Shown here piece after piece: positions 46,901 to 52,900 of a DNA stretch of 64,000 nucleotides. This DNA comes from Rugalucina vietnamica (taxonomy: Eukaryota; Mollusca; Bivalvia; Lucinida; Lucinidae). The first letter of the stretch is position 1. Each line of letters opens with the position of its first letter. A model generated the notes under the pieces. It saw only the letters and a program-made list of their open reading frames with translations. It did no database searches and was not told the origin of the DNA. Location: assembly GCA_964017185.1 (NCBI GenBank), contig OZ024874.1:54973356-55037355 (forward strand). The letters are read 5' to 3'. The translations under genes and the position numbers were made by a program.

Positions 46901-49900
46901 GTATTTGCCATGGTAAGGAATCCCAAAGACATTTTTCCATTAGCCTTTTTATTCTTTTACTTTTAATATATTATTTACTTTTTTCTTATACTGCCCTATT
47001 ACTATAACAGTTTACCTGAGCCAGGGTCCTGTGAGCTTGTTGTCTGTGGTGGTCCCCATCCTAGTTGTGACTGGACCTCGCCCATCACCTGATCTCTACG
47101 GTAATCCTGGAACCGGCTCATCAAGTTGTTGTACAGGGAACCAAGCCGCTCCGTCTGTTCACCTGGGGCTGCAGTTTGTCCCCTTTGGCTGCAAGATAAA
47201 GTATTATATGAATCATTCCTTTCAGCATATACTTAAAAACCCACACACTACAGGATGTTTATAAGTGCACAATGGGTCAGTGCTTGCACTAACTTTTTGG
47301 GCCAGGAAGTCATGACTTCCACCCTTTAAGATTTGGAAGTCACAGGCCCAAAATCTGGAAGTCATAGATTAGTCGCGGTGCCGCTTGTCTAAATTACTCG
47401 CGTGCGACGTGTCAAGTGTGCATGCACACCTTTAATTATTTTGTAACTACATCCTATATATATAGAACACTTCCAAGGTGAAAATTCTGTTATGGTTCTA
47501 TTTGTCTGTTTTAGTGTCATTTTTGTACTGTTTGCACCTATAATGCATGTATTCATATGTTTAGTGTTCAACGTTCATGTAACTTAGTGGCCACCTTTAG
47601 GGAAATAGTCTCTCACTTTGCTTGGAGTATGTATTCCCTGTACCAGTAGTGGCCACCTTTAGGGAAATAGTCTCTCACTTTGCTTGGGGTATGTATTCCT
47701 TGTACCAGTTATGACTTTAAATAAATATAATTCATGAATATGTGAAAATTATTATTAATTTACATATTTCATTTTTTATTTTCATTTATTATTATACATT
47801 TTAATCCTTAATAGTAGATCTATCTTATTTTATTATTGTTATTATTATTATTAGTGTCTGGTCAAAGTTCCCTAGATAGTTTGCTGAACAAGAAAAAAAA
47901 ATCTTTTAATTTTTTTTTTTTTTTTTTTTCTACAACTTGCTTAAAAAAGTTTTGAAAGAAAAAATCCTCCAACACTTGCCTTTCATATATCCCCATGTGA
48001 CAATAATAAAGTGGAAAATATCTCAGTTCAAAAAAAAGAAATGCAAAGATGAGATGCTTCAAAAATGTGTATTGATTTCCTTCACAGTATTGATATTCAG
48101 CCTAGAGTGGACTATTCCCTATTGCAGTTTTACCCAATATTAATGGATTAGTCCAATATCACAGTAGATAATCACGTGACTTGCGGACAGTCCGCCTAAT
48201 CGGAACTCGCTACACTGTCCGGTCCAATCATAACGTGGATCGCAATATTGCCCTAAACACCTCAAGGTGAGTTATACACATATTTTCGATTTTTTCCACT
48301 ATACACGTTGCATAAAATTATTAAAACGACCTACACATTAAAAGAGGCTGGTACGAAAAGCAGTTGTACAGAATCTGACAGGTAATTTCCTTTTCTATGA
48401 GCCATACGACACCAAAATATATCGGGAAAATCACCGGCTCCCGAGAAAAATATTGCCCGATCAGTGTCAACATTTCTGTCTATTTTCCTAATAATGTGAA
48501 GTCAAAGAGTTTTCGCGAGGAATATGTGTACATCAATCTATTTTCTATTACAAACCACATGGGCTTGGGTCAAATCATCGAAAATAGCGTTTTTCAAGGC
48601 TATTATTGCTACGCAGTGTTTGCCACATGACTGACCGCAATATTGCAACTGTACGGAATCAAATATTGCTCGCGTCGAGATTTGGACTGTCCGCAATATT
48701 GCGCATAAAAATACACAGAGAAGCCGCGTTATGAGATGGAAATTGAGATAATAAAAGATTCCAAAGCCTACCCATGTAGTATAGAGATTATTGATGCTAT
48801 AAATTTATTTCTCCCACAGTTCTAACTACCCTCTCCAGTGGTCTCAGTTAAGACCGCCGAGGCGTTTTCATTATGAAAACATGCCCATGAAGTATATAGA
48901 GATTTTGTCAGAAGCAAACATTTGAAAATTTCATTGAAACATTTTGATATTTTTAATATTGTCACTCAAAACATACATTGTGGGTACACGTTAGAACCGC
49001 CTGGTTCTAACGAGTACCCAAAATATATGTTTTGGAACAAAAATAAGAAAACTAGGCATACATGTACCCCTGCATACCCTTGTTTTGCTATATAAAAGTG
49101 GGGTTCAAGGGGGTATACATGCCACGGACATGTAATCCTGATGCTTAATTGAGATTTGTGGTACAAAGGTAATGTGTTTGTCTGCTTTTTGTACGAGTAA
49201 ATAGTTTTATTGGCGCATCCCGAACGTTTCATTTTCTTTTAACTAGCTAAGTATAGCCAGTCTCCTCGCCTGAGGTGATGATCAGAAAATGATCTATTCA
49301 GTTATTATTTACTTTTTCATAATTTTCAGGATTATTTCACTCATGTCGAGAAGAGTCATTATGCAGGTTAGCGAAAATGGAATTACCCCGAGAAAACCTA
49401 CATGTCTCACCCGCAATAAGCACTTGGTTTGTCTCACATGTGACCCCAGTGGGATTCGCACCCACACCAGTCCACACTCAACTAGTCATCAATACATGTA
49501 GTTGTGAGATGAGAATGATTTATTTGATAAACGATGTTTTGTTGAAACAATATGTTCAGGTTGATTTCGCTAAAGCGTATAGCCTACTTGTGTAGTCTGT
49601 CATTTATGTTTTGCAAGGACATTTCACATTTATATGTGTCACACCATGGAATCGCCTGACTGGTGATCCGCCTAAGGTCGTAGTCGGACTATGACTGTTT
49701 TGTTTCTTTTTCTCCACCCCCCCCCCCCCCCCCACGCACTTTCCTAAATGTATCAACACGTGATGGATTACGTAGTTACTACAGTCTACTCGTATATTGT
49801 TGCATTTGTACACCTCTTTGTGTTGGCATTGGGATGAAGTTACAGTTTTAGTGATTCTCTGATAAAATATTTTATAAGCATTTACAAAAATAGTCCAGCA

Positions 49901-52900
49901 ACAGTTTGGATTTGCATCTTTTACTCATTGATATGTTGAATTATGCGTGCATGCAGATGCATTTTCAATTTCTTGCCATTTCGTACCATAATCTGGGAAC
50001 ACATGACTGAGCCGCATAGCGAGAAATCCACCGTTTTGTATTGGCTTAAAAAATATGTGTGCTTCAGGTTACATGAAATTTCAAAATAGGGACGCTAGGT
50101 AGGATTTTTTTTTTATATTTTACATGGGACAGATAGGAAAACAAAATGGTGGAACAGGGAAATCCCTAGGAAATCCCTTAAAACTGCTAAAAAAAGTTAG
50201 AGTCGGCGGTAAAAAATTAGGCACGGTCGGGTAACCTGAAACACACAATTATTTTTAGGCCATATAGAAATTATATGAAAACAAAATATCGAGCCTCTAA
50301 CTATCTTCTGTGGCTGTAGAGCCCAGTTTGTGTCAGACCTGATCGGAAAACACATTGTTCCAGCGTTGGTTTTCTCAGTGGGGTTGTGCGCCTATGGGAA
50401 ATTACACACACTTCCATGATGGTAAATGATCTTTCTTGTACAATTTATTTATCGCAAGTATCTACATTTTGATACAAAGCCTAAATGAAATTATACAACC
50501 GGAGTGTGGTTCATTGTTCCAGAAATACATTGCGTCACGACACGACGTCATATAATGAACTTAGAAGTAGTGACGTCAAAAGTCGTGGCTCTCACCGATG
50601 TGATTGGATGTTGTTAGCGCTATTATGTCATTGATGCCGTGCCGTTGTTTGAAGAAAAATTGTGTGTAAACTTTCTACATGTATTTGCATGTACATGTGA
50701 TCGTCTCGGTATATTTTTTCAACAATTTTTAGACTGAAATGAATGTAGATATAAACAAATTCTTCCTTTGATTACTGTTCATAACACTCCTTTGGCAGTC
50801 TCGGCGCCCGCTGATTTCATTGTCGCTCTTAATTTATTCGATCATCCGCTGTGGCCTGGTCACTGGGTGTGTTAGAGCGCCAAGCTCTGTATGAGGTTGT
50901 GTCTGGTGATTTTTCTCAGGATATTCACGTTTTCGCCGCATCTATTTATTGCCTCGTCTTGACATGAATGAAATAACATATTGAAAGCACTGGGGCTTTT
51001 ACTGAGAAGAAAAAACCCTCAAAACACTCGTGCCAGCTTGAACATTAAGGCAGCAATTGTATAATGTCGAAAGCTTTGAGGTCTAACCCTGTTTTTAACG
51101 CAAACTAGAATATGAGCTTTAATGGCTATATTGCGGACAATAATAAAATGCAATGGCTATATTGCGGTCAGTAGAAAAATGCATACGAGCAATATTGCGT
51201 ACAGTAGTTATCCACAGGGTGTGATTACATTTTTGATGCAAAATCAAAGAAATCTTGTGGTTTCTGTTAAACCGTGGTTGGAAAGGGAAGGGACATATGC
51301 TAGTTTGTAACCACCCATCAAGAATGCCTTAAATATCCGTGTAGTATTGATTTTATTCCCATTTCACACAGATGTGTTGGATCATTATGTCAGAATTGAA
51401 ATGATCAATTCGCAGATTTTTCAGTTTCATTTTACAGTGTAGGTGGCATTATGTTGCCGTGGGCTTCAAGCAAAAATACTCACGTTATGGCACACGGTTT
51501 GATTTCGAGCAAAAATACGAATAAAAATAAGAAAATTGACAAAGTGAAACGGTCACTCACCTTGAGGTGTTTATGCCAATATTGCGATCCTCGTTATGAT
51601 TGGGCCGGACAGTGTAGCGAGTTCCGATTAAGCGGACTGTCCGCAAGTCACGTGATTATCTACTGTGAATATACCTGTCTTAGTGTCTAGCGGTAAACTT
51701 TGGATCACACTTGACCTTGATCTGTTTATTGTTTTGACACAAATTTCTCTGCTCAGCAGTTAAAATAAGACACCTTTACACCCTGAAGGCATGGACTCGC
51801 TGTCACTAATCCCTAATTTAAGAGTTTTAAGATGGATTTCAATACAATGAAATAGGTAAATTTTCATTTCTGACCATACGTCGCGTGCCTTGCTGCAGGA
51901 CGTAGGAGGATTTTTGTGGAAGTCAGCTGACGTCTGCTGTGTCATTTTTCGACGTACGGGAGTCATTTCAAGACGTAAAAACGCCCAAAACGTCCACTAG
52001 TGCAAGCACTGAAATGGGTGCCAGGTGGGATAATAAATATCAGTGTTCCATGATAGTTTCATTATATATATGAATGCCTTGGTACGAGTATTAATACATG
52101 TACTTATTTGTGCAAGGAATTTCAAACAAGAATACATAATTTAAGTCCTACTTGCATTAACATTTGAACATGCTTACATGTTTATCAGAAGCTTATTCGT
52201 TTGAAATAATGCTTTACTTGGACCATAAATGTAGGAATGGCCTGCTTACTTAATCACACATTTGAACATGCTTACATGTATATCAGAAGCTTATTTGTTT
52301 GAAATAGTGCTTTACTTCCATAAAATATAGGAATGGTCTGCTCACTTAATCACACATTTGAACATGCTTACATGTATGTATATCAGAATCTTATTTGTTT
52401 GATATAGTGCTTTACCTCCATAAATAACCACTAAGGTCATATAGGAATGATCTGCTTACTTAATCACACATCTTTTTCTAAGGAAAGCTACCACAGGACA
52501 TTCACCAGTGTACATTCTTTCCTCATTTACAGACAACTGCCCTTCTTTATTAATATACTACATGGTCAGAATTGCCATAGAAATATTTTCAGGAAAATGT
52601 CTACTCTAAAGACTGTGCAGGAAACTTCTGTGGTGTAGTGACTAAGCTACTTGCCTTGTAAACCAGATGCTGTTGGTTCATTCTTTGGATGAGACATTTA
52701 ACCTACTAAGTCCCATGACAAGTTTCCATGACAAACTAGTGAAGAGGCTGGAGACTATGCTGTGACTAATGTGTTAAGTCTTCAGACTGGATTTCCGGAC
52801 AATACTGTACATGTATATCAACAAACACATATACCTACCCCACCACATGCTAAAATAAAAATCAGACAGTTTACCCTGTAACTGATATCCTAGCGGCATC

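Larger units (their letters stand above)
48160..51667. mobile_element. 3.5-kb element, ~112-bp TIRs, 5-bp TSD AATAT
   Basis: The left arm from 48160 (CACAGTAGATAATCACGTGA) and right arm to 51667 match as inverted repeats over ~112 bp with about five mismatches. AATAT flanks both ends exactly (48155-48159 and 51668-51672). The interior has many copies of (C)GCAATATTGC-type words on both arms (48247, 48635, 48695, 51128, 51160, 51199), a nested family 3 MITE (48870-49143) and a decayed family 1 piece (50009-50390). No transposase frame is visible. CAC termini with 5-bp duplications are reminiscent of Transib/RAG-like elements, which is only a suggestion. Confidence 0.82.
47278..52011. mobile_element. 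hAT-like element, 4.73 kb including a nested insertion
   Basis: Inverted ends CAGTGCTTGCACTA (47278-47291) and TAGTGCAAGCACTG (51998-52011). Flanking octamers CAATGGGT (47270-47277) and AAATGGGT (52012-52019) match in seven of eight bases, as for hAT duplications. Subtracting the inner element and its duplication leaves about 1.22 kb with no transposase frame, so it is non-autonomous. A 62-bp tandem duplication (GTGGCCACCTTTAGGGAAAT at 47587 and 47649) lies near the left end. Confidence 0.8.

Noticed and set aside
52625-52680. tRNA gene on the plus strand
   Set aside because: tRNA-like boxes only; no complete cloverleaf, and the context is SINE-like.
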